Below are positions 1 to 6,456 of a stretch of 13,704 bases of DNA, in pieces. Numbering within the stretch: position 1 is the first letter of the stretch; every line of letters begins with the position of its first letter. The position numbers and the translations under genes were made by a program. Source of the stretch: Lichenicola sp964245345. Lineage in GTDB: Bacteria > Pseudomonadota > Alphaproteobacteria > Acetobacterales > Acetobacteraceae. Under the pieces are notes generated by a model. That model saw only the letters and a program-made list of their open reading frames with translations, was not told the origin of the DNA and ran no database searches. Location: positions 1 to 13,704 of the forward strand of contig CAXTMS010000088.1 in NCBI GenBank assembly GCA_964245345.1. The letters are read 5' to 3'.

Positions 1-169
1 CCTGGAAGACGCTCTGCCAGCCGATGGCCGGCACCAGCTTGGCGGAAAAGACCCCTCCGATCCCGGCACCGAGCGGAAAGCCGCAGAACATGACCGAAAC
101 GACGGTCGCCCGACGCCCGGGCGGCGCGTATTCGGTCGTGACCGAGATCAGGCTGGGAAGTGCCCCACC
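1..169 (-). pseudogene. AAHS-family MFS transporter fragment (aromatic acid:H+ symporter type), 5' part missing
   Basis: Read on the minus strand from 169 leftwards, one frame is open to the window edge and gives 56 residues. It begins GGALPSLISVTTEYAPPG and continues through RRATVVSVMFCGFPLGAG to the tail IGWQSVFQ. The pattern GGA-P-x4-SEYxP, RRxxxV and MFCGFPLG is typical of TM4-TM5 of the AAHS branch of MFS (PcaK, BenK, MhpT relatives), which import aromatic acids with protons across the inner membrane. The reading starts exactly where the IS21-type istA sequence ends. No start codon or N-terminal third (about 110 residues in the family) is present, and the minus strand beyond the IS end (809-900) does not encode it. 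The gene therefore appears 5'-truncated by the IS or by a rearrangement. The family call is fairly firm. Pseudogene status assumes the junction is not a misassembly, and the rest of the gene lies outside the window. Confidence 0.72.
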
Positions 170-705
170 AGCATCTCGTGGGTTTGCAGCGGGTAGGCCC
201 GCAGCACGAAGACCCGGCTGTGCGACAGCTTGGTATGGGCGACCTGCAGCTTGCTGCGCCGCCCGGCGATCACCGCCCAGTCCTCGCTCCAGTCGAACTG
301 GAACGCCTCGCCGGGCCCGAACACCAGCGGCACGAACACCCCGCGCCCGGTCGACTGCTGCTCCTGCTGGCGCTCCTGTTTCCAGCTCCGGATGAAGGCC
401 GCCACCCGCGCATACGACCCGTCGTAGCCCAGCACCACCAAGTCAGCGTGCAGCCGCTTGCCGGTTCGGCGCTGCTTGCGCGACTTGGCTGCCTCGGTCG
501 CCAGCCACCCGGACAGCTTGTCGGCGAATGGATCCAGCCGGCTCGGACGCTCGGGAAGCCGGAACCGCGGCTCCTCCGCGCCCGCCCGCAGGTATTTGCG
601 CACCGTGTTGCGCGACAGGCCGATCCGCCGCTCGATCTCGCGGATCGGCACCTGGTCCCGGTAATGCCATCGCCGGATCACACTCAACAACGCCATGTCG
701 ATCAC
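170..705 (-). pseudogene. istA: Truncated IS21-family transposase IstA (N-terminal part only)
   Basis: About 178 residues of a protein that is normally around 500 aa. The N-terminus (MALLSVIRRWHYRDQVPIRE, then IGLSRNTVRKYL) is the IstA helix-turn-helix. FGPGEAFQFDWSED marks the start of the DDE integrase core and its first catalytic Asp, and the reading continues to LRAYPLQTHEML. The second and third catalytic acidic residues and the C-terminal region are missing, so it should be inactive. The nominal frame runs to a stop at 148, but its last residues come from the neighbouring transporter gene. The best start is the ATG at 694-696, with a GGAG eight bases upstream. The GTG at 703-705 overlaps that Shine-Dalgarno and is less likely. 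Confidence 0.85.
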
Positions 706-747
706 TCCGATAAACCCCCGGCCGGCCGCCAGGGGAGTGCTCAGACA

Positions 748-808
748 CGGGTCAACTCTCGATGGAAATCCGACCCCCTCCCGGGTCAGTTCTCAATGCA
801 ACTCAACA
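748..808 (-). repeat. IS21-family terminal inverted-repeat region with two internal repeats
   Basis: The IS tip is at 808 (minus-strand TGTTGAGT). Two imperfect direct copies of a 16-bp motif lie at 782-797 and 748-763, with starts 34 bp apart. Both end in TGACCCG on the minus strand. This layout, a TGT end followed by repeated GA(G/A)AxTGACCC blocks, is the characteristic left-end structure of IS21-type elements. Confidence 0.75.
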
Positions 809-1032
809 CTTGACCTTCATTCTGCCGCGTTGCCCGTCGCTCGGCGGCAGCTCGGCCTTAAACCTGGAGTCTAGATGCCGAACCCGAACAAATCAAGAAC
901 ACAGATGCTGAACGTCCTGGCCCCGCCGCACCTCCTGCACTTGCGCCCATCTTCCTCTCTGTCGCCATGTTCGCGTGAACCGGCCATGATCCGTTGCGGT
1001 CGGAAGGCCTGGCTTGGCGGAAAGGATCACGG

Positions 1033-2232
1033 GTGTCTGGTCAGCGCATGGTTGAGGCAACGCGCTCTCCGATCCTGATCACGGTGCTTCTGGCCCTGCT
1101 GACGGCGGTCGGCCCGATCTCCACCGACATGTACCTTCCCGCCTTCCCGGCGATGAAGGCCAGCCTCGGCGCGCAGCCGGGCGAGGTGCAGCTGACGCTG
1201 GGCGCCTGGTTCCTGGGCCTGTCGTTCGGTCAGATCACCCACGGCCCGCTCGCCGACAGCTACGGCCGCCGCCTGCCGCTGCTGGTCGGCACGATGGTCT
1301 ACACCCTGGCCTCTGTCGGCTGCGCGCTGGCCGACACCATGACGCACCTGTCCTGGTGGCGTCTCTGGGCCGCCGTCGGTGCTGCCGCCAGCCTGGTGAT
1401 CCCGCGTGCGGTGATCGCCGACGTGGTGAAGAATGGCGCCGAGGCGGCCCGCATGCTGGGCCGCATGGTGATGGTCATGGGCGTGGTGCCGGTGCTGGCG
1501 CCGACTCTCGGCGCAGTGATCGCCCAGCACTGGAACTGGCGCGCCATCTTCTGGATCGCTGCCTTCTACGGCCTGTTGTGCTCGGTGCTGATCTTCCGGT
1601 TCCTGCCGGAAACCCTGCGTCCGCACCAGCACGGGCGCCTCCGGGTCGGCAACACGCTGGTCGGCTACATCATCGCCTGGCGCGGTCGCACCTTCCGCAC
1701 CCACGCGCTGGAAGGCGGCTTCGGCACCTTCAGCCTGTTCGCGTTTCTCGCTGGCGCGCCGGCGGTGTTCCTCGGCCACTACCGGCTCGGCCCCACCACC
1801 TTCGGCGCGGTGTTCATCCTGAACGCGTTGGGCTACATCGCCGGCACCCAGGGCAACGCCCGCCTGGTGGCCCGGATCGGGCTCGACCGTGCCATGACCT
1901 GCGGCAGCCTCCTGCTGGTCGCGGCCGCCACCGCCATGCTGGTCATGGCGATCGGCAGCCTTGGCGGCGCGGCCGGACTGGCGCTCGGCATGATGGCCTG
2001 CATGGTCTCGCTCGGCGTGGTGCTGCCGGGCGCCGCGCTCGGATCAGTGCTGGGCTACCGCGGCGCCGCGGGAGCCGCGTCCGCCCTTTACGGCACCACC
2101 GTGTTCTTTATCGGGGCCCTCAGCACCGTTCTGGTCGGCTGGACCGCCCCGGGCAGCCCGGTGGCGATGACCACCCTGATGCTCGCCGGCGCCATGGCCG
2201 CCCTGATCTGCGACCGGCAGCGCCCGCGCTGA
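1033..2232 (+). CDS. Bcr/CflA-family multidrug efflux MFS transporter
   Basis: A 399-residue integral membrane protein with about 12 hydrophobic segments and no soluble domain. It is predicted to exchange protons for drugs or small metabolites across the inner membrane. The first helix carries VGPISTDMYLPAFPAM (residues 26-41), the hallmark of the Bcr/CflA (DHA1) group. Motif A between TM2 and TM3 reads GPLADSYGRR (71-80). Length matches the family, usually about 400 aa. I prefer the GTG at 1033 because GGAAAGGA (1019-1026) sits six bases upstream. The internal ATG at 1048 is possible but has no close ribosome site. The gene appears to be a single-gene unit: an AT-rich patch follows and no partner periplasmic adaptor or regulator is adjacent. 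The family call is secure, but the substrate cannot be told from sequence. Confidence 0.9.
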   Translation: MSGQRMVEATRSPILITVLLALLTAVGPISTDMYLPAFPAMKASLGAQPGEVQLTLGAWFLGLSFGQITHGPLADSYGRRLPLLVGTMVYTLASVGCALADTMTHLSWWRLWAAVGAAASLVIPRAVIADVVKNGAEAARMLGRMVMVMGVVPVLAPTLGAVIAQHWNWRAIFWIAAFYGLLCSVLIFRFLPETLRPHQHGRLRVGNTLVGYIIAWRGRTFRTHALEGGFGTFSLFAFLAGAPAVFLGHYRLGPTTFGAVFILNALGYIAGTQGNARLVARIGLDRAMTCGSLLLVAAATAMLVMAIGSLGGAAGLALGMMACMVSLGVVLPGAALGSVLGYRGAAGAASALYGTTVFFIGALSTVLVGWTAPGSPVAMTTLMLAGAMAALICDRQRPR

Positions 2233-2258
2233 CCGGTCGGCCCCGAGGCGGCAGAATA

Positions 2259-2270
2259 TGCCGGCCGGCA
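2259..2270. terminator. Short palindrome after the efflux gene, possible weak terminator
   Basis: TGCCGGCCGGCA is a perfect 12-bp palindrome 27 bp after the Bcr/CflA stop codon. It could form a short hairpin in the transcript, but no run of T follows, so intrinsic termination is uncertain. In a GC-rich genome such a palindrome can also occur by chance. Confidence 0.2.
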
Positions 2271-2375
2271 GTTCTCGATAGGTATATATTGCCTAACCAA
2301 GCCATCTATATTTGTATGGACTTTCGGTATTCAGGAGTTTACTGTTCGGTTGTCAACTAGATCGTGGAGGCAACC
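2271..2375 (+). promoter_or_regulatory. AT-rich upstream region of the Ser-rich gene, likely promoter
   Basis: This stretch is strikingly richer in A and T than the rest of the window (for example GGTATATATT at 2281-2290 and CTATATTTGTATGG at 2306-2319). It lies directly before a gene with a strong Shine-Dalgarno. A TTGCCT at 2289-2294 is 17 bases from TTGTAT at 2312-2317, which is a poor sigma-70-like pair, so I do not fix a start site. The base composition itself is the main evidence. It could also be a site for an AT-binding silencer or an acquired segment. Confidence 0.4.
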
Positions 2376-2804
2376 ATGTCGAGTTCGGCTGTGTCGGGCG
2401 GCCACCACGCCCACTGGCAGCAGATGCAGGCCCAGGCCGGAGCGCAAACGAGAACCGCCACGGCGGGATCGAGCGCGCCGTCCTCCGACCTGACGGACAT
2501 GCTGGCCGGAGCCGACCCGTCGCAGGCGACCGCACCGCCGCCGCCATCAACCGGCTGGCCCTCGAACGCCAACTCGAACGCCACGTCTGGCGCCAAGTCC
2601 GGTGGCGGCGCAGGGATCGGCAGCGCCGCCTCGGCCCTGGTGTCGGGCGTGCATTCGCTGCTCACCAGCCTCCAGTCCGAGCTGTCCGGCGCGGTGCCGA
2701 CCAGCTCGGCCCCGACCGGTGCCGCCTCGGGCAGCAGTGCCGCCTCGAACCCCTCCTCCTCGAACGGCGTCACCGCGTCCGGCAACGCGTCGGCCGGCTC
2801 GGGC
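2376..2804 (+). CDS. Ser/Ala/Gly-rich low-complexity protein, unknown function, partial (runs into assembly gap)
   Basis: I do not recognise this gene. The ATG at 2376 has a GGAGG five bases upstream (2366-2370), a strong reason to believe it is translated. The 143 residues before the gap are dominated by Ser, Ala, Gly, Thr and Pro. The N-terminus (MSSSAVSGGHHAHWQQMQAQ) is rich in His and Gln. A short amphipathic or hydrophobic stretch (SAASALVSGVHSLLTSLQSE, around residues 87-106) is the only part that looks helical. There is no signal peptide, Cys or catalytic motif. The composition recalls linker-rich extracellular or flagella/secretion-associated proteins, but that is only a resemblance. 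The 3' end is lost in 100 Ns. After the gap, a TGA at 2913-2915 in one frame could be its stop, but the frame across the gap is unknown. It shares orientation with copA downstream. Confidence 0.6.
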
Positions 2805-2904
2805 NNNNNNNNNNNNNNNNNNNNNNNNNNNNNNNNNNNNNNNNNNNNNNNNNNNNNNNNNNNNNNNNNNNNNNNNNNNNNNNNNNNNNNNNNNNNNNNN
2901 NNNN
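2805..2904. other. Assembly gap, exactly 100 N
   Basis: A run of exactly 100 Ns is the usual placeholder for a scaffold gap of unknown size. The true length, and so the reading frame of the Ser-rich protein across it, cannot be inferred. The low-complexity, GC-rich coding sequence leading into it is a likely cause of the assembly break. Confidence 0.95.
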
Positions 2905-2915
2905 TGACCGCCTGA

Positions 2916-2936
2916 CCGCCTACGGCATGCAGGCGG
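2916..2936. terminator. Hairpin candidate between the Ser-rich gene and copA
   Basis: CCGCCT (2916-2921) and AGGCGG (2931-2936) form a perfect 6-bp inverted repeat with a 9-base loop. It sits immediately after a TGA (2913-2915) that may end the gap-interrupted gene, so a terminator role is plausible. No T-tract follows, and the stem is short for this GC content. Confidence 0.2.
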
Positions 2937-3071
2937 CCGGGCGGCATACCGGCCTGGACCGCCTATCGCCTCGTCCCCACATCTCCAACCGGCTGACCGG
3001 CCCGCCGACAATGGCGTCGCGATCCGGTGCAGCCTGCGGGACCGCCTCGGCGTCCCACACCGGAGGTTCCG

Positions 3072-5600
3072 ATGGACCAGGCCCTGCCAGTCGAGGCGGC
3101 ATCCAGCGCGCTGCGCTTCCCGGTCGAAGGCATGCACTGCGCGTCCTGCGTGCGCCGTGTCGAGCAGGCCATGCTGGCTGTGCCCGGGGTTTCATCCGCT
3201 TCTGTCGACCTCCTGTCCGGCCATGCGGAAGCACGGATCGCGGACACGCCGCCGCCCGGCCTCGCCGTCGCCGTCGCCGACGCGGTGGCTTCCACCGGCT
3301 TCACCGTGCGCGACGAAACCCTGCGCTTCGCGGTTGAGGGCATGCACTGCGCATCCTGCGTGCGCCGCGTCGAAACCGCGGTCGCCGCGGTGCCGGGCGT
3401 CCGCGACGCGTCCGTCAACCTCGCCACCGGCCGTCTCACCGTCCGCCTTGCCGCCCGCCTGCGCGGCGCAGGCGGCGCGACCACGGCAACCGTGATCGAC
3501 CAGGCGGTCCGCGATACCGGCTTCACGCCGCGGCCGGTCCTCGACGCTTCCCCGGGCACGGAAGCGCCCGACCTCGACGCAACCGGCCCGGATGCTTCGG
3601 ACCCGACCGGTCCCGCCGTGCCGGACCGGGTGGCCGCCGTGCTGCGACGCGACCTCCTCCTGTCCGTCCTGCTTACCGTGCCCTTGGTGCTGCTCGCCAT
3701 GGCCGGCCCGCTGCTCGGCCTTTCCGACGGGCTCCCGACCACCCTTCTGTCGTTCGTGCTCGCCACCGTCGTGCTGTTCGGCCCGGGCTGGCGCTTCGTG
3801 CGCGGCGGCCTGCGCACCCTGCGGCAGCTGGCTCCAGACATGGACGCGCTCGTGTTGATCGGCACTGGCGCCGCTTGGGCCTTTTCCACCGCCAGCATGC
3901 TGCGCCGTCTGCTGTTCCCCGCCGCCCCGGCCGGTCCGCTCTACTTCGAGGCCACCGCCGTCATCGTGTCCCTGATCCTGCTCGGCCGCAGCCTGGAAGC
4001 CCGCGCGCGCGGCCGCGCCGGCGACGCCGTGCGCGCTCTGCTGCAACTGCAGCCGCGCACCGCGCGCGTCACCCGCGACGGCGTCGAGCAGGAGCTTCCT
4101 GCCGCCGACCTCCTGCCCGGAGACCTGATCCTGATCCGCCCCGGTGAGCGCCTGCCCGCCGACGGGGTGGTGGCGCAGGGCGCCTCGCATGTCGACCAGT
4201 CCATGCTCACCGGCGAGCCGATGCCGGTGTCCCGCAGGCCCGGCGACCCGGTGGTCGGCGGCACCGTCAACGGCGGGGGCAGCCTCACGGTCCGCGCCAC
4301 CGCGGTCGGCCGGGCCACCATCCTGGCCGGGATCGTGCGCGCCGTGGAGGAAGCGCAGGCTGGTCGCCTGCCGATCCAGGCCCTGCTCGACCGGGTGACG
4401 CAATGGTTCGTGCCGGCGATTGTTGCCTGCGCCGCGATCACCTTCGTCGCCTGGCTGCTGGCCGGCGCCGGCGTCGGCCCGGCGCTCGGCTTCGCCGTGT
4501 CGGTGCTGATCGTCGCCTGCCCGTGCGCCATGGGCCTGGCGACCCCGGTCTCGATCACCGTCGGCACCGCACGCGCCGCAGGCCTTGGCGTGCTGTTCCG
4601 TCGCCCGCTGGCGCTGCAGCGCCTGGCCGAGGCGACGATCATGGCCCTGGACAAGACCGGCACCCTGACCCTCGGGCACCCGACCCTGGGCCCGGTTGTG
4701 CTGTCGGACGATGGTCTGCTCGACGAGCCCACCCTGCTTGGCCTTGCCGCCGCCCTGGAGGCCCGCTCCGAGCACCCGCTGGCGCACGCGATCACCGATG
4801 CCGCCGCAACGCGCGGCCTCCTGCTGCCGGCGGTGGACCGGTTCGAGTCGCGGCCTGGCCTCGGTGTGGTCGGCGTGGTCGGCTCCTACGCCGTTGCGGT
4901 GGGCGCGCCGAGGCTGATGCAGGCGCTCGGCCTGGATCCGTCCCCGTTCGAGCCGGCGATCCATCGCCTGGCCGCGGAAGGCGGCTCGCCGGTGCTGGTG
5001 GCGGTGGACGGCTTGGTGTCCGCCCTGTTCCCCGTGGTCGACGCGCTGCGTCCGACCGCCCCCGCCACGATAGCGGCCCTGCAGGCGCACGGCCTGGACG
5101 TCGCCATGCTGACCGGCGACGACCCGCGCACCGCCGACGCGGTCGCCGCACGCCTCGGCATACGCACCGTGCGCGCAGGCCTGCTTCCCGCCGACAAGCC
5201 GGCCGCCCTGCGTGCGCTTCGCCCTGGCGCCACGACCGCGTTCGTCGGCGACGGCGTGAACGACGCCCCGGTGCTGGCCGCAGCCGACATCGGCATCGCC
5301 ATGGGCACCGGCACCGATGTCGCCATCGAGACCGCCGACGTGGTGCTGGTGCACGGCGATCCGGCTGCCCTGGTCACCGCCTTTCGCTTGTCGCGCCTGA
5401 TCATGCGCAACATCCGCCAGAACCTGTTCTGGGCCTTCGGCTACAACGTGCTGCTGATCCCGGTTGCCGCCGGCGCGCTGTATCCGTTTATCGGCCTGGC
5501 ACTGTCGCCTGTGCTGGCCGCCGCCGCGATGGCACTGTCCAGCCTGTTCGTGCTCGGCAACGCCCTGCGCCTGCGCCGGGCCGTCATGCCCCGTTCCTGA
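3072..5600 (+). CDS. copA: Cu(I)-exporting P1B-1-type ATPase (CopA)
   Basis: An 842-residue copper efflux pump that moves Cu(I) from cytosol to periplasm using ATP. Two N-terminal HMA domains each carry GMHCASC (Cys23/Cys26 and Cys93/Cys96). An acidic Pro/Asp-rich linker and eight membrane segments follow. Visible motifs are TGEP (380-383) in the actuator domain, the transport-site CPC (483-485), the phosphorylation site DKTGTLT with Asp527, the nucleotide-domain HP pair (His568-Pro569), and GDGVNDAP (726-733). The GYN in TM7 and MALSS in TM8 are the remaining Cu(I)-site residues of subgroup P1B-1, so copper (or silver) is well supported over Zn/Cd. ATG 3072 is chosen because GGAGG (3062-3066) lies five bases upstream and the first HMA begins soon after. 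No copper regulator or chaperone gene is adjacent. All catalytic residues are present. Confidence 0.96.
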   Translation: MDQALPVEAASSALRFPVEGMHCASCVRRVEQAMLAVPGVSSASVDLLSGHAEARIADTPPPGLAVAVADAVASTGFTVRDETLRFAVEGMHCASCVRRVETAVAAVPGVRDASVNLATGRLTVRLAARLRGAGGATTATVIDQAVRDTGFTPRPVLDASPGTEAPDLDATGPDASDPTGPAVPDRVAAVLRRDLLLSVLLTVPLVLLAMAGPLLGLSDGLPTTLLSFVLATVVLFGPGWRFVRGGLRTLRQLAPDMDALVLIGTGAAWAFSTASMLRRLLFPAAPAGPLYFEATAVIVSLILLGRSLEARARGRAGDAVRALLQLQPRTARVTRDGVEQELPAADLLPGDLILIRPGERLPADGVVAQGASHVDQSMLTGEPMPVSRRPGDPVVGGTVNGGGSLTVRATAVGRATILAGIVRAVEEAQAGRLPIQALLDRVTQWFVPAIVACAAITFVAWLLAGAGVGPALGFAVSVLIVACPCAMGLATPVSITVGTARAAGLGVLFRRPLALQRLAEATIMALDKTGTLTLGHPTLGPVVLSDDGLLDEPTLLGLAAALEARSEHPLAHAITDAAATRGLLLPAVDRFESRPGLGVVGVVGSYAVAVGAPRLMQALGLDPSPFEPAIHRLAAEGGSPVLVAVDGLVSALFPVVDALRPTAPATIAALQAHGLDVAMLTGDDPRTADAVAARLGIRTVRAGLLPADKPAALRALRPGATTAFVGDGVNDAPVLAAADIGIAMGTGTDVAIETADVVLVHGDPAALVTAFRLSRLIMRNIRQNLFWAFGYNVLLIPVAAGALYPFIGLALSPVLAAAAMALSSLFVLGNALRLRRAVMPRS

Positions 5601-5835
5601 CGCCCGCACGTCCGCATCGCGGTCCCTGCACCGCATCGGCTACGCCGCCGTCGCCTGCCGGCCGTGCACGTCGGAGGTGGCCCAGTCGAGATCACCCGCC
5701 GCTGCGGATGGCCTGATGAAGCCCGCGATCTGCCGCTCCGTTCGTCTGCTCTGAAGCGACCGGTCTCCTTGACGCCGATGTCAACTGACAGCCTTTCGCC
5801 GCCGAGGCGCCACCCGCACGACCGCCACGACTTAC
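5601..5835. other. Convergent intergenic region, no gene seen
   Basis: This spacer of 235 bp lies between the ends of copA (plus) and the PNPOx-like gene (minus). Short open frames cross it, but none has a ribosome site plus a protein-like composition. I see no strong stem-loop followed by T residues, so how the two converging transcripts end is not evident. Confidence 0.5.
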
Positions 5836-6405
5836 TCAGGGGCCAACCCACTCCGCACTCAGCCCATCCCCATCGAAGCGGCCGATTGCCCGTGTCTGCG
5901 CTCCGTCCGGCCCGAGGCGCAGCACGTCGACGCTGGTCGGCGACACCATCATCACCGTGAAGCACCGGAACTGCTCGTCCTCGGGCAGGTGCGTCCGGTT
6001 TTCCGGATCCTCGATCCGCCGCCCCGGATCGCTGCGCAGCCCGTATGCGTTGCGTCCGTTGGGCGACAACGCGTCCCAGCGCCCGCGCGCCACCGCGTCG
6101 TCCCGGTGCAGCCGGGCGGTGCCGTCGAAGCGCAGCTGCAGCTGCGCCTCCGCCGACCACGCCAGCACGCTGACGCGGTTGTCGCCGCCCAGGTCGCGCA
6201 CCTTGGCCGCCCGCGCGTCGGTGTGCATCTCCAGGCCGGCCGGCGCCCGTTCGAAGCCGCGCAGCACCACCGTGCGGAGCCCGGGCGCCCCGTCCGGCGA
6301 CAGCGTCGCCAGCTGGACGTTGCGCAGCTCCGATCCCCGCTCGTGCAGCGCCCGCTGCAGCGCCGACAGCGCGGTCTCGACGAACATCAAGGCTGACTCT
6401 TCCAT
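5836..6405 (-). CDS. Pyridoxamine 5'-phosphate oxidase-like FMN-binding protein (Alr4036 type)
   Basis: A 189-residue cytosolic protein with the PNPOx-like split-barrel fold. RNVQLATLSPDGAPGLRTVV (28-47) continuing LRGF matches the strand that binds the FMN phosphate (R44-x-V-x-L-R-G). HTDARAAKVRDL (61-72) and the QLRFDGTA stretch (90-97) match the following cofactor-binding segments. The C-terminal part (SPNGRNAYGLRSDPGRR, EDEQFRCFTVMM) resembles the Alr4036/Pyridox_oxase_2 subfamily rather than canonical PdxH, so true pyridoxine phosphate oxidase activity should not be assumed. The start ATG at 6405 lacks a clear Shine-Dalgarno; Met7 (6387) is an alternative, with GGAAGAG nine bases upstream. 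It lies 51 bp downstream of ubiA on the same strand and is probably co-transcribed with it. Confidence 0.85.
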   Translation of the reverse strand: MEESALMFVETALSALQRALHERGSELRNVQLATLSPDGAPGLRTVVLRGFERAPAGLEMHTDARAAKVRDLGGDNRVSVLAWSAEAQLQLRFDGTARLHRDDAVARGRWDALSPNGRNAYGLRSDPGRRIEDPENRTHLPEDEQFRCFTVMMVSPTSVDVLRLGPDGAQTRAIGRFDGDGLSAEWVGP

Positions 6406-6456
6406 GGTGCCGCTAAGTCCGATCCCGCCGGAACGGTTGCCTCCGAGCGATGCGGC

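Larger units (their letters stand above)
170..808 (-). mobile_element. IS21-family insertion sequence remnant (left end plus truncated istA)
   Basis: The outer end lies at 808. The minus strand from there begins TGTTGAGTTGCATTGAGAAC, with the 5'-TGT terminus typical of IS21-family ends. Just inside are two copies of a 16-bp repeat of the type ATTGAGAACTGACCCG / ATCGAGAGTTGACCCG (782-797 and 748-763). Such multiple terminal repeats are the transposase-binding sites of this family. They are followed by the first third of istA. The other end, the rest of istA and the helper ATPase gene istB are absent: at about 169/170 the sequence switches directly into an AAHS transporter gene. The element cannot transpose by itself. 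No target duplication can be assessed because one end is lost. Confidence 0.85.

Noticed and set aside
875..1078. 67-codon frame with a GGAG upstream, before the efflux gene
   Set aside because: It has a plausible ribosome site but no protein-like features, and it runs through the real gene's Shine-Dalgarno and start. Kept as non-coding unless conservation shows otherwise.
1356..2360. Plus-strand frame overlapping the efflux transporter
   Set aside because: Arg/His/Pro-rich product with no membrane pattern, while the overlapping frame encodes a textbook Bcr/CflA protein.
2937..3337. Continuation of the frame after the N gap through the copA start
   Set aside because: It would overlap the first HMA domain of copA out of frame and has shadow-like composition, so it is not used as the end of the Ser-rich protein.
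3192..5636. Very long minus-strand open frame opposite copA
   Set aside because: It is rich in Gly, Arg, His and Gln with no domain signature. It is an antisense shadow of the copA codons, as expected with high third-position GC.
5664..5960. 98-codon frame between copA and the PNPOx-like gene
   Set aside because: Arg/Pro/His-rich composition, and it overlaps the end of the real minus-strand gene. No family resemblance to a copper chaperone or regulator was found.
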